A stretch of DNA of 64,000 nucleotides from Datisca glomerata (Eukaryota; Streptophyta; Magnoliopsida; Cucurbitales; Datiscaceae), in NCBI GenBank assembly GCA_003255025.1, contig QANY01011430.1, positions 354,769 through 418,768 of the forward strand, read 5' to 3'. Both the position numbers and the translations under genes were made by a program. Below, in pieces: positions 47,159-59,620 of the stretch; positions within the stretch are counted from its first letter, which is position 1; every line of letters starts with the position of its first letter. Under the pieces are notes generated by a model. It was given only the letters and a program-made list of their open reading frames with translations. It was not told the DNA's origin and did not search any database.

Positions 47159-48324
47159 TCAATCTGCCCCTTTAGTTTCATTGTCATAGAAGTCGAACTC
47201 GGCCAAGGTATACCCTTGGTGTTCCTCCAATGAATTTTCCTCATCCTCCTCATGGAGCATTAGAACATTCATTTCTTTTTGTTTACATCGGTGACCGGGA
47301 ACCCACTTTTCATCGCAGCAGAAACAATGACCCTTTCTCCCTTTTATATTGGACTTGAGCATTTGTGATTCTCTTGACCTCGCCGGCTGGTTTTGAGACT
47401 ATGGTTCTCTCTCTGAAGCTGCTTTAATTGCACCTGCAAACTGTAATGTGGTTCGGTTGTAAGAATTTCTTCTCGGCGTGAGGTATCCCGCCGAAGATTT
47501 ATGTTGAGCAGTTGCCTTTAATTTCTCTTCAATACTTTGTGCTATCTCCATTGCCTCATCTATATTTCTTGGTCACTGGACCCTTAATTCAGTTCTGGTT
47601 TCTGGGAGCACTCCATTGATAAAAGTGCCCAATCACTTCACTCGATATTTTGTCCGATGGAGCCAACATTCAAATGAAACTTTTCTTGTATTCCAACACG
47701 GATCCTTCTTGTGTAATGGCCAAGAACTGGTCATATAATGACCATGTTTGTGTATCTCGAAAATGCCTCAACACCATTCGCTTCATTTCTTTCTTACTCA
47801 AGATGGCTCGCTTCTTGTTCTCATATTGGTACCAAATGAGAGCATCTCTTGAAAAAGAGATGACTGCAGCATCTACCTTCTCCTCATCATTATATCGGTT
47901 GAAGCCAAAATATCGCTCCGCTTAGAGGATCCACCCATATGGATTAATGCCATCAAAAGTTGGCATTTTTAGTTTCTTGAGTCGTGATTCTTGGCGGTAT
48001 GAATTCTCACCGAATTGCCTTTCGCTAAAACTTTCACCTCCAAATATCCCCCATGGACGTTGGAGTAGCCCCTGGTTCTTTTTCCTTGGCAGACGATAAC
48101 TCTCTTGCACTTTCTTGATTTTCTTTCCACCCCATCTTGTTTTCTTGGGCTTCCAGGAAAAGTTACAGCTACTATTGTAATTGTTGTTGTAGTTGTCATC
48201 CCAAGTCTTGGATGGATTTTTTCATCGAAGCCATATCTTCTTTCAACTTCTCCGTGTCTTCTTCCACCGTACCAGGACGCTCATTCCCATTTTCTTGAAC
48301 ATCCTGATTCTTCTTAGGTGCCAT
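47159..48324 (-). pseudogene. Ty3/gypsy gag remnant
   Basis: An ATG (48324) just inside the 5' LTR starts MAPKKNQDVQEN with an Lys/Glu-rich leader. KKLKMPTFDGINPYGWI follows at about 47930, a typical gag motif. The zinc knuckle CFCCDEKWVPGHRC is at about 47320. Stops break the frame. Confidence 0.82.
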
Positions 48325-48346
48325 GTTCGCAGCTCACCGCACCAAT

Positions 48347-48708
48347 TGATAAGACTTTTCTTAGTTAGAAGTTCTTATCGATAGCCAAAGAGATTCCTTT
48401 CCTCTTAGATTTTATTAGAACAATATAAATCAGAAGCAACGATATAAGCTTTCGAGAGGCTTGTTTTCTCCTATTCCAAACTTTTGAGAGGTTTGGTCTC
48501 TCCACAAAAGCATAGCTCAATAATTTTCTCCGCACCCTCAAAACTGACTTCTAGTCCTATTTATACAATATGGATATAAGAGGTAATTAACTTATAGGTG
48601 AAAAGACAAAAGGACACCCGAAGCATAATCCCTCAAAATAAACCAATTTTCAACTAACAAACTCACTTATTCCTCCTAAAATTAGTATACAGGACCTGTG
48701 GCTTATCA
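48347..48708 (-). repeat. 5' LTR of the deleted Ty3/gypsy element
   Basis: 362 bp, TGATAAG to CTTATCA, followed by the target duplication AAGAT. The adjacent minus-strand ATTGGTGCGGTGAGC is the probable primer-binding region. Confidence 0.94.
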
Positions 48709-48713
48709 AAGAT

Positions 48714-50051
48714 TCACTGTTAATGTTTGGTAAGGGCTAGACTGTCTGATGCAAGTGGGATGAGGTGGGGTCAAGCTTTCTTCCTTGGCTGGTTGAGGTA
48801 ATAATCTCTTTGGTTCATTGGGGAAAGGTGGCGCTAGATTGTCAGATGTTTGGTAATAATCTCTTTAGTTCAGTGGTTGAGGTAATGTTTTCAATTAATG
48901 GTAACAACATACAAGTATTTGGGCCATCGCGACTATTTCAGTGTGTGATCTCAACCAACGACTCTGGTACATGGCATGTGAAAATTACAACCGCTTCGCT
49001 CAAGCTGAGCATTAACAAACATTTAGTTGCAGCTATTGTAAGAAAGAGGATGCAATGGTTGTGCCGAGATATCTTTTTATAGTTCATTAGTTCTCTTGTG
49101 TGTTCATTTAGATTGTTGCTTCCTCTTGTGTGTGCTGGTTTTCTGCTTTAGTAGACAAAAGTATACTACCAAATTATGATTTCTTCTATCAATCCTTATG
49201 TAGATGTTGTGTGGAAGTGCTTTTATTAGATAACACGGATACATTAACTGCAAATTTATTTGGAAATTTCGTTGAAGAATTTTTCCTTTGTACTGCAAAG
49301 TAACAAGTTCATGCAATATGATTTAGAGGTATATGAAACAATTTTTTTTTCTGCTTATCATGTTGATTTTGTAAGAAACAATATTATCTTTGGGTATAGG
49401 CTACAACATAACACACATGCAATTTAGATTATTGAACAACTTTGAGTTTTAAACTCCTAAAAGTTTCTATATATATATTTCTCAATATTCATTAAATTTG
49501 ATCCTTACATATTGATTGTCAAAGTTTTATCTTTTTAGGATACACCCATTCAACTCGATCATATAGCACGGATTATTAGTGACGGGTCACACCTTTTACA
49601 TGTTAAAAGTAATAAATATGACGAAGGAGTTGTGAAGTACAATACTATCAGTATATCTGACAATTCAAACACTCAACACAACCATGATGCTTCAAGCTCA
49701 TTAGCGATTACTACAACTACTACTCTTGAATAATTAATGTTATATCATGGTTTCTAGATTTGGTTAAGAACCTGTTCTTAATTTATTTTGTTAAAAGAGC
49801 TGACTTATTTATCGCCCTTGCTTTTGATAGTGATGCGTTAGGCTTTGTTTTTAAGCATTGTGATAATGTCTTTTATAGATTTTGCAGTGACTGTGCACCT
49901 CTGGTGTATATAGATGTAAGTTTAAAAGGATTGTATATGTATGTTTCTTTTGTTTGTTGCATTCTCCATTATTTATATTAGTATGTTATTAGTTTGTTTT
50001 GTATATTAATATTTAATCGTTTAAGCAATCTTAAAAAAATGTTATTATAAT
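48714..50051. other. Unassigned DNA with coding-like remnants
   Basis: Open stretches at 48765-49082 and 49530-49733 (+) have codon-like composition. The second ends in a Thr/Ser-rich tail and a stop. Neither matches a family I can name. They may be gene pieces carried by the Helitron that ends at 50086. Confidence 0.35.
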
Positions 50052-50086
50052 CATGGCACGTGTAAGGCACGTGCCACCCCACCTAG
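50052..50086 (+). mobile_element. Helitron 3' terminus
   Basis: Hairpin GGCACGTG-taagg-CACGTGCC (50055-50075) followed 7 nt later by CTAG (50083-50086) and T. The matching 5' TC end was not found with confidence, so the element's extent is unknown. Confidence 0.62.
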
Positions 50087-51744
50087 TGTTTAAAAAAATA
50101 AGAGTTATGATAGGCAATAAACTATGTTCGAAATAGAATGGAAAAAAGCTTCAAAATGACGTATATAATAATCGTATTCTTTAATAAACAATTATTATTG
50201 TATGACTATATCTAGTTAAAATAGTTTGAAATATTACAATTTGAGCTATATAACTATTAGGGGCTATGTGTTTTTAAGTAAGTTGGGGATGGAATGATAG
50301 ATGAATGGTAATATTTTTAATTCTTATGTTTGTTTGAGGACATTTGATGTCTAGAGGAATCAAAACTCCCCCCTCTTAGGGAGAATCGTATAGCTCCTCA
50401 AGAGGGGAGGTATCAAGCATGCTCACTCTTCATTCACCTCCCCTCTTTCCCACCTAGCATCTCTTTCTCATCTCTCATTTTCTTTTTATTATCTTTTTAT
50501 GCTTAATTAAATTTCCTCAATAAAATATATATATACTAGAAATTTCATGGATAAATTTTCCATGAGGTTTATGCAAATCACTTCCTAGGCAATTTTTTAG
50601 CCCAATTTAGTTTGGGCATTGGGTCTTTTTTGCCTAAAGAGTTGATGGATTTTTTAAAAAGTAATTGCACTAAATATACAAGTTTTGAAAGTCATTTTAA
50701 AAAATAGCAAGTTTTTTCAAACTATAGGTAAATATCAAATTTTTTTGTGCCATGTCATCAACCAGCTGTTGATGATTTTAACCTTCTATTACTTATTTAA
50801 ACATCTGATTTGGTGTGGCCCTTACAATCAATTAGATATTATGAATTTTACTATCCTTCAATGCAAACGTTAATATATTTTTTTCATTTAAATTAAAAGA
50901 TAATCAATGATTGATTTGTTTCCTTTTTTAGCTAATTTATGTTATGGAAATTTTATATTCCATTAGTGACATATCAAGTTCGTATATTCAACATTTTTGA
51001 AGAAAAACCAGTATAACTTTGTGTTTATTCTTTATCCATTAGTGACAGACAATATTGAAGCTTTCTAGTTTCACATTTTTGTAAAAAACCAGTGTAATTC
51101 AGTTTTGTTCTTCCTCCATAGTCGATAGATTCAAACATGGAAGGTTAATTTTGTTATCATCTTATTTTTCATATTTTGTTATTAGATTTAGCCTAATAGA
51201 TGATGCATTGATTTCGAATTTATTTGTCTGTTCATCATATTTTTTCAATCACGTGTTTTGTTCCAAATTTGTTGTCATCGGTTTTTTTATTTTACCTGAA
51301 TTTCGTACGTGTTATTTATGTATTTTTCATTTGTGGGTAAACATCATTCGTCGTTGTGTGTTCAATATGCATTTCATTGTTAAATGTTCAATATATGTGC
51401 TTCAATATCATATTTTCAAATGATATTGTTCGTTTGATCCTGTGGTTTATGTTTTCAATAATGAGTTTATTATACGAAACAGTAAATATATTGGTTGATC
51501 AATAATTATCAATAGTTTATTTATAAGATTATTGTTATTGTTCTATACTTAAAGTAAATCAATGATTATAGATATCCGAATGCAGTTTTGATAACTTACC
51601 AGTATATCATCTATTGAAAATGTATAATATATAAAATATTGAAATATTACTTTATTAGATATTTTATACTGTATAATAATATAGAGTTTTGAATGATTGA
51701 CTTTCATGTAGTTTTAGTAAGCATATATTTTAGGCAATCTAAAG
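50087..51744. other. AT-rich DNA; possible opposite Helitron end at 50536
   Basis: On the minus strand, a hairpin CATGGA...TCCATG is followed by CTAG at 50539-50536 and T, a possible second Helitron end. No gene was recognised. A short purine/pyrimidine-rich block (ctcccccctct near 50370) is unexplained. Confidence 0.35.
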
Positions 51745-53904
51745 ATCTCTATTATTGTTATGTATGATGGAAGATGGGATGATGCAAAGTCTTATGTTGA
51801 TTTTTGTTCAAAACCATTATTGATTGATGATAATATGGCATTTATTAAGCTAGTAGAAGTTATCAAGATGGTATTGGAGTTTGTTGATGTAAGAGATCAG
51901 TTTGAAATTATTGTCAAATTATAATTTGCCAATACTTCATCTACTACTGTCGAAATAAAAAATGACCAGGATGTTCAACGTTATGTTTCGTTGATAAGGA
52001 ATAAGAATGGGATTAGCTGTCCATTTATTATTGACAGTAGTAAGTTCAATAAAACCCAGTGCCTTGAATTGCAAAATTACGTGTTTGACGAATGCAGCCA
52101 ATCATCATCAATCAACTGCGAGGATGCTCAGGACGTTGACATTTTATCGCTCTGGTTGATTTGCAAAATATCCCTAGTAGTTTTGACATTTAAAAAATCA
52201 TTGTTTAGGAATAAATATGAGTTAAAAAAGGCGTTGCACGTGATTGCATTGAAAGGAATTTTGAATTTAAGATTGAATGATCCAATCGTGAAAGAATAAA
52301 TGTGCGTTGTGTTAATGATGATTGTAAGTGGTTTGTTCGGGTATCTATATACAAAGGTGGTGGCTTTTGATGGTACGTGAATATATTAATGAACAAATGT
52401 TCATTAGTCATCATACAAAGTGATCGTCGTCAAGCAACATCCGATATCGTTAGTCAATGCATTAAAGGTAGATAGAGAAATGATATACGAGATCGGACAA
52501 CTCCTAAATACATTATTGATCAAATGTGATCGAAGTATGGGGTCACTATTAGTTATTATAAGGCATGAAAAACTAAGCAAAATGCATTGGATTTGCTTCG
52601 TGGGACTCCGGAAGTGTTGTACACAAGATTATCATCATATTGTTATGTGCTGAAAGAAAAAAATCCAGGTATATCACATTTCAGTATTTCAACGATTGAC
52701 TATGAAATTGGATTTTATTTGTATTCGATCTTTATTTTAATTATCAATCTGAATCTTTCTTATGTAGGCACCGTGACAATAATTCAGAATGATGGGAATC
52801 GCACATTATATCTTTTTATATGTTTAGGGGCTCCATTGAAATGGCCGCGACATTGTAGACCAATGATTTCAGTTGATGAAACTTTTTCAAAGAACAAGTA
52901 CATCGGTATTCTATTAACAATATCTTTGTTGGACGGTAATAATCAAAATTTTCCTTTGGATTTTGCTGTTATAGATTTAGAAAATGATTTATCTTGGGGA
53001 TGGTTCTACAAAAAACTAAAGAAAATAATTGGTGATAGGAAAAATTTAGTTATTATATCTGATAAACACAAATGTATCCTAAAGGCGGTTTATAAATGGT
53101 TCCCGAGTGTTGTGCATGGTTTGTATATGAAACATCTATTATTTAATGTCAAGTCTAGATATGAAAACTCAGTTGTTGACCCTATTTTTTATCGATGTGC
53201 GAAAGCATACACAGTTGAAGATTTTGAAATCAATATGCGTGCATTGGAATCTATATATCCTTCAATTCGTTCTTATCTTAAGGGTGTTGGTTATGAGAAA
53301 TAGGCTCGTTCTCACTTTCTTAGACATCGATACAATGTCATGACTACAAATATATCTGAGAGCCTAAATAATGTATTGAGATGCTCGTGGTTTACCGATT
53401 ACATTTTTATTGAATTTTGAGGCAATTGATACAAATGTCGTTTCGTGCGCATAAAGTAGTATCTAGTTGCATGATAACGACACTAACTCAGTTGGCAGAA
53501 AAATGTCTACATAAGAAAATGGGACTTTCCTGATCAATGAGTGTAAGTATTTTTGTATTCTGTACTACATTGATATATTTATTAAATATATTAATACTCG
53601 ATTATTATATAACATATTTTTTATTTACAGGTTATTGTCATTGACATACATGAATTTCAGGTGATTGACGGTGATTTACCATTCATTGTTCACATACCCA
53701 ATAAGTCATGTACGTGTCGAAGATGTGATATAAACGCAATACCTTGTGCACATGCTTTAGCTGTAATAGTTAACAGGCATTTGAATCCAAACTTGTATGT
53801 TTCATCATATTATTTCAAGAATGAGCTAGATGCACATATGAAGAATTAGTTCATCCTGTTGGTAATAATAATCAATTGAATGTTCTGGAAGTGACTCAAA
53901 TTCA
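51745..53904 (+). pseudogene. Second MULE transposase, decayed
   Basis: Opens near 51762 with MYDGRWDDAKSYVDF, the N-terminal plant MULE domain. 51991-52299 is the MuDR region. 52587-53303 holds the catalytic MULE domain (MISVDETFSKNKYIGI, FAVIDLENDLSWGWFY, VIISDKHKCIL, SVVHGLYMKHLLFNVK), with both Asp motifs present. A SWIM finger CTCRRCDINAIPCAHAL lies at 53709-53760. Frames shift several times and stops occur. It is a different MULE family from 36504-44988 (low similarity, no TACACGA arrays). The TIRs were not identified. Confidence 0.9.
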
Positions 53905-54221
53905 TCATATCCTACGTGATTTACGGTTATGAAAAATAAAATTTAAAAAAGTTAAGCATTATTTACACGATAATTATAGTGTCATCGGAACTAGTATATC
54001 ACCTATATACATATGATATACTCTAATACCTGTAAGAACATGCATTATCTATAAATTTGTTGAAAGGTTTTTTCAATTTTATTTTGTTGATGAAATAGAA
54101 TCAGTCTCATCACTGATTTACTCAAAGTTATTTGTTTTTAATGATTATTTATCGAAATAAAAGTTCATATACGAGGGAAGTGTTTATTGTTATTTTTTCT
54201 TAGATTTAATTTGAATTTATT
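53824..54221 (+). repeat. MULE 3' region, copy 1 (copy 2 at 58259-58655)
   Basis: From gagctagatgcacatatga through cctacgtgatttacggttatg to tttaatttgaatttattagc. Repeated 4.4 kb downstream in the same orientation with few differences. Confidence 0.88.
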
Positions 54222-56527
54222 AGCATTCTACAGGAATCGAATACAATACAAGAGTTTCGGTCTAATTTTGTTAAAAATAAGAAACAATAAGATAATTAAA
54301 TATCAAGTAAAATTTATTAATGTCAAAGTAAAAAAAAAAGGCAGGACTTCAAATTAGAAATGACATAAAATTTAAAACGCAGGGCTTAAAACTAGTTGCT
54401 CCCTTTTTCAACATGACGCTTCTTCTCTCAATCTCTCTTTCTTTCTAAGACAGTGAGTTAGGGTTCTCGAAAGTGGGCGATTAGAGTTTTCTCAAAGAGC
54501 TTCACTTGAGAAATCGCTTATGGGCTAGCCTGCGCTCATCGCCGTGGCTCCCACTGGTTTTCGTCGTGGGTCTCATCACTCTGCTTGGTTCTCACCATCA
54601 TGGGTCTCATTTTCTTCCCTAATTTTCTCCATTTCTTTCACCGTGGGTCACTGTTTTTGGTTTGATTTTCTCATATCCATGGTTCTTCTCTCTTTCTTTG
54701 CCTGAGAGATCCCTCGGGGTTCGATTGAGCTCATTGTCGTGGCTCTCACTGGTTTTCATCGTGAGTCTCGTCATTGTGCTTGGTTCTCATAATCATGGGT
54801 CTCGTTTCCTTCTCTGATTTTCTTCACCGTGGGTCACTATGCTTGGTCTGATTTTCACATACTAATGGGTTTGTCTCATTTTCTTCTCTATTTTTTTTAT
54901 AGAACGAAGAAATGGTGCGAGCCTCATCACCATAGCTACTACGTCATGGCCACCGAGGAACACTAAGGAACCCTAAGGTACCTCTCCCTCTCCTCTCCTT
55001 TATCTTTCATGATTTTACTTCAATCATGTCCTCTTATTATTATAAGAGTCTAATACATTTTTCTAGTTTTGCAGGATTTTCAACTTAAGGTTAATGGGGT
55101 AGTCTTTAGGTTAATTTCAGAGTCTGGTCAAGTAAAAGATGCACCAAGGGTGAGTAATTTTGCTATTTGAAAATGTTAAGCATGTCTTCTCTGTTATCGA
55201 GTGTGATCAATATGTGGGTGTGGGAATCAGATTTGAATCTTTTTCTGCTCTCTTCCATACTTCAGAATAAAGATGAGAATGATTGATTTGAATCCTTTTC
55301 TGCTGTCGTTTTCTGATCAATATGTGTGTGTGAATTTGTATGCGTGTGTAGTAGTGTTATATTCTCAAATTAGACACAATTATTGATTCATACAGAATCT
55401 CACAAACCTTTTCTTCTTCTTCTTTTCTTTGAATTAAGAACCACCTGAACCACTTGCTAGACGAAGCCAGTATCATATTCAATGCTTGTAAAATTTATTT
55501 TCCTAGTATTAGAGTTAATCTATGAAAACTTGCTAGTTATGACTTTTAAGGATTTGTCAAAAATTGTGGAAGATGATTTTGTAGGAGAGATGCTTGCTGG
55601 AATGCCTAAAAGAAGAGTTGGGTCTGTATGTGAATGTGTGGGGATGTAAGATTTTTTCCTTGAGTTTTCGAGAAAGTGTGTTGGAGCTTGTTGTAATTTC
55701 ATTGTTGGTTTTGTTTGTGGAGATATGATTATTAGATTTTGAGCATTCGTCTCCCTCCTTGTCTCTAACGTATTAGGTAAAACTGTCAATTCTTCTAATT
55801 AATTGTACATGGAGCTTGCGATATTATTGGCTCTTATGGTTGGAATATTGGAATGCATAATGAGACTCTTGAGGTAATTCTACAGTTTTCATTATTGGTC
55901 ATCACATTGTTACTCTTGTGCTATATAATGAGATTCCATAGCACTAGATAAAGTCCTAGACCCATTTGAATACTAGAGCAACTTAATATTGAGGCTTGTT
56001 ACTTTTTACATTCTAATGTAAAATATGTGTAAACATTCTGTTAGATAAAATCAGTATTTATATTGATTATCTTGCTGGTTTTTAGTTTTTGATATGAGAA
56101 CTCACCCTATTATTTATTAGATGGTTACAACAGGAGCTGCAGAAACTGGAATGTTAGTTGCACTTTGGGTGCTTCTTTTTTCTAGTAATATTCTTGTGGT
56201 AGTGAAGTAATGGTAGAATAACTTTTCCTCTCTCAGTGAGGTAATCTTAGAATTACTATTCCTTTCAAAGGTTTTTTGCCCATCTTGTTAATTTGCTCTT
56301 TTAAGTGCCTCACATCCTCTGTTATATATGTATGTGAAATTCATAAATGTTAATTTATATCTAACTGCATGAATGTGCACCAATATGGACTAATTGGTAG
56401 TTGATGAAGTATGTATTTTAGAGATCATGATCTCATTACTTTCTTGATAAAAAGGGTCTGTTGTTTGATGTTTATCATGAGTGATATGGTTGCGAGTAGC
56501 TTTTATTGTTTGACTGATGGGATGCAG
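54222..56527. other. Unassigned region with promoter/UTR-like DNA
   Basis: 54490-54900 has internal repetition of cgtgggtctcat and cttggttctca phrases. No protein domain was recognised. It may be the 5' region of the Pumilio-like gene whose exon follows, but the intervening exons were not found. Confidence 0.4.
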
Positions 56528-56615
56528 GTGATGATGAAGGATCAATTTACAAATTATGTTGTACAGAAAGTGCTAGAAACTTATGGCGACTAGCTACTTG
56601 AAGGATCACATTTTG
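56528..56615 (+). pseudogene. Pumilio-repeat exon fragment
   Basis: After a splice acceptor (gggatgcag) the exon reads VMMKDQFTNYVVQKVLETYGD, the core of a Pumilio (PUM-HD) RNA-binding repeat, including the NYVVQ base-recognition helix. It then hits TAG at 56591-56593 where the family continues with more of the repeat. Intact Pumilio proteins have eight such repeats and regulate mRNA in the cytoplasm. No other repeat was found nearby, so this is a gene fragment. Confidence 0.72.
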
Positions 56616-58258
56616 TAAGCAATTATGTTAATGTAAATTAGAGATACTTTCTTCCTGTTATTTGTGATGCATCTATGTATTTTTAAAACATGCGATTGTG
56701 ATGGAATTGTGAAATTAGTGGACTTGCATTGTGACATACAATTGATATTAGCTGTTTGTCTTACATATACTTCTAATGTTAAGCAGTGTTCGTTGTGTTC
56801 TAACTTTCTTATTCTTTTTCCATGGCCTTTTTGTCAATTGCTCCATTTATTTCTCTATACCTTCCTATTTACTTTACCTTTGAGTGAGTTTTAATTTCAA
56901 TCACAACCGAGGGTGATTACTACTTCTGTTGATGTCTTCTAAGCACAAGACTGCTATATTTGCAAAACAACTGGGCACCTGTTACAAGTTTGGCCAATTG
57001 GGCAATACCGGTTTGGTAAGTCAGCTATCCTTTGGGATTCTGCATGTGTTGTTATGTATTTTTTGGGTACGTACAAGTGCCTTTCACAGTTTCTTCTTTT
57101 ACTTGCATGAGCTCGTATGCCTACCTGTTGAGTTATAGGGTTTTTTTGTTATGCCATACTGTAGTGCTCCGATATCCATTTGGATGTTATAAATATCTTT
57201 GAATCCCTTGATGTTATTTTTTACATGCATATGGCCAGTGGTCCATTGAAGTAGATGTCACCAAGATGGAGTTGCAACAAGGCCATGGTAAATAATTATA
57301 ATGGACGAGATTAGAACAAGCGTTGCTTGTATATTTTAAGAACAAGTGTTTCTTGTATATTTTAAGGATAAGTTAGTTTTCAAGTTAGATTTATTTGTAA
57401 GTTGATTAAATGAATAATGTAGCACTTTCTTCAAATGATATATATATATATATATATATCTATTACGACCAGCACGGTTGTTCGTATTTCATTTTCTTCT
57501 TCTCTTAGAAAGCACTCGCTGAGTTACTTACGAAATCTCAAATCTCTCTCGACAGCGTGAATGGGAGAATACGATACCATAAGGAGGAATTAATATCACT
57601 TCATATTTGACTACCCGAAGGAGGAGTGGCAATAGCCAAGTTTACGAGAAAAGAATAGGACAAAGGTCTATACTCAAAGTCTGAAGTCAAGGTAGCAAGA
57701 CGATATGAAGTTGTTACACGAGCAAGCTAAGTCCATTAGAGTCTTTGAAATCCCTGAATCCTTACTCTGTAAGGAGCAGTAGGCTGGAGTTATAGTCCGT
57801 ATCCGTACCATACTACTTGCCTGGAGTAGGCTGGAGTTATAGTCCGTATCCGTACCGTACTACTTGCCTGGAGTAGGAATGTTGTTAAGTATTATATTGA
57901 TGTTCTTTATGCTATTTAAAAATATCATTTTCAAAGTGTTTAATATGAATTCTTTGAACATTATGGTATCTCACATTATGGGATATAAAATACTTGTAGA
58001 TGTTAATTCAAAAGTATTAAAAACACTTGCTGAATACATTCAACATGAGTATGAAAATCTTATTAAACAACGTTCTACATGGGTCAAAAAATCTTGTAAA
58101 AAGTGAGAGACCGCTTGAGTCTTCATAGGAGGTGTTGCGTCTCGTAAAAAACACGAACTTTTAATATGAGGGCTGTCATAGACGTCGCATGATCTTTGTG
58201 GATTACTTTTCACGGGGATATCCGACTCTTGTAGAATGCTATATTTCTTATAGTGAAG
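56616..58258. other. Unassigned DNA with a 47-bp tandem duplication
   Basis: An (AT)n run lies at about 57440-57460. Two units beginning aggctggagttatagtccgt lie at 57781 and 57828, differing by one base (accatac/accgtac). A zinc-knuckle-like CYICKTTGH near 56950 lacks its last Cys and is not called. Confidence 0.5.
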
Positions 58259-58655
58259 AATGATCTAGATGCAACATATGAGGAATTGGTTCATCCTCTT
58301 TGTAATAATAGTCGATGGAATATTCTGGAAGAGATTCAAATTCATCATATCCTACTTGATTTACGGTTATGAAAAATATAATTTAAAAAGTTAAGCATTA
58401 TTTACACCATAATTATAATGTCATTGGAACTAGTATATCACCTATATACATATGATATACTCTAATACCTTCAAGAACATGCATTATCTATAAACTTCTT
58501 GAAAGATTTTTTCAATTTTTTTGTTGATCAAATAGTATCAGTCTTATCACTGATTTACTCGAAGTTGTTTGTTTTAATGATTATTTATCGAAATAAAAGT
58601 TCATACACATGGTAAGTGTTTATTGTTATTTTTTCTTAGATTTAATTTGAATTTA
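58259..58655 (+). repeat. MULE 3' region, copy 2
   Basis: Copy of 53824-54221. The rest of a second transposase is not present upstream, so only the tail of the element was duplicated or retained. Confidence 0.87.
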
Positions 58656-58939
58656 TTAGCTTTTTATTTAGGATTTTTGATTGATGAAGTTACTAGATTA
58701 GCAGTTTACAAGAAATTAGATTAGAGACTACTAAATACAGTTTTCAAGGGATTAAATATAGTTTCTAATATTTAGGATCTATCATTTAGTATATCAGATA
58801 TACACCTACGATTTATCCAAAAAATTTGGTAATAGATTATATATAGATGAAGGACATATTAGTCTATGAAAGTGATTGGCCATGAGTATACAATTTCTTA
58901 TTTTAAAAAACGGGTATAAAATCCTTAGATAAGTTGAAA

Positions 58940-59620
58940 AATGTATGTTAATCCAAAAAACCTTACCCCTGATGCCTCTTGAGACTCCTTCGCCCCTGAG
59001 ATGCCTGATCCTCAAGCTCATCATCCTGGTACCGCTGCTCGTCCTCAGGTTTCAAGAAAAAAAGAGTAAACCTCCAAGTAAAAACTCTCGAAGACAAGGA
59101 TTCAATCTTTATTCGGTGAGACGAAAAAATGGACTATTGGCACTACATGCCAGAAACTTGCAATCGCAAGTAACACAAGAACAATATAATAACAATTGGA
59201 GTTTGAATTGAGGGAGCTTCAGCTCCGTGAGAAAGCTAATTCTTTTATAAGAACTTCTCCACCTGCCTGGGACAGATATCTTTCTGACCATCCAGAAAGT
59301 TTAGAAATAAGTATGTCATAGATATTATTGAAGATGTTAACCTTATTCAACCCAAAAATCAGAATCTATCCCCAAGCATTTTGACAAAGAAACTGAACAT
59401 TTCAGCCTGAGAAAATCAGTAAGACAATGTCTAATATTTTTGGAGTGTTTGATCTAAAAACTATGATAACTTCATTACCCACGAGGATTATCAGTCTTGG
59501 GTATAAAGCACTATAGATGTTAAATTCAGTTTCTCAGGCAAAACACAAGCCGATAAAAAGTTACGAATGAAATTGATAACATTTGACAAAGCCGAGAAAA
59601 AGTCACCCAATTTTGTTAAT
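58940..59620 (+). pseudogene. Polyprotein-like remnant, possibly pararetroviral
   Basis: Several + frames give coherent protein-like pieces, such as LQLREKANSFIRTSPPAWD, FITHEDYQSWV and KLRMKLITFDKAEKKSP. They are interrupted by many stops. The style resembles the region upstream of the coat protein in endogenous plant pararetroviruses, but I cannot confirm this. Unassigned retroelement is the safe reading. Confidence 0.35.

Larger units (their letters stand above)
45273..48708 (-). mobile_element. Ty3/gypsy LTR retrotransposon with internal deletion
   Basis: LTRs at 45273-45643 and 48347-48708 (both TGATAAG...CTTATCA). A perfect 5-bp target duplication AAGAT lies at 45268-45272 and 48709-48713. 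Genes read on the minus strand: gag with a zinc knuckle, aspartic protease, then integrase. Reverse transcriptase, RNase H and the integrase zinc domain are missing. At 3.4 kb it is well short of a full gypsy element, so it must have depended on relatives to move. A purine tract (gaggatgggaggt) precedes the 3' LTR. Confidence 0.95.

Noticed and set aside
50536..50580. Minus-strand Helitron 3' end (CTAG with CATGGA hairpin)
   Set aside because: Hairpin is AT-rich and no 5' partner was found; too weak for its own entry.
56940..57000. Zinc-knuckle-like CYICKTTGH
   Set aside because: The final Cys is missing and there is no gag or RNA-binding context.
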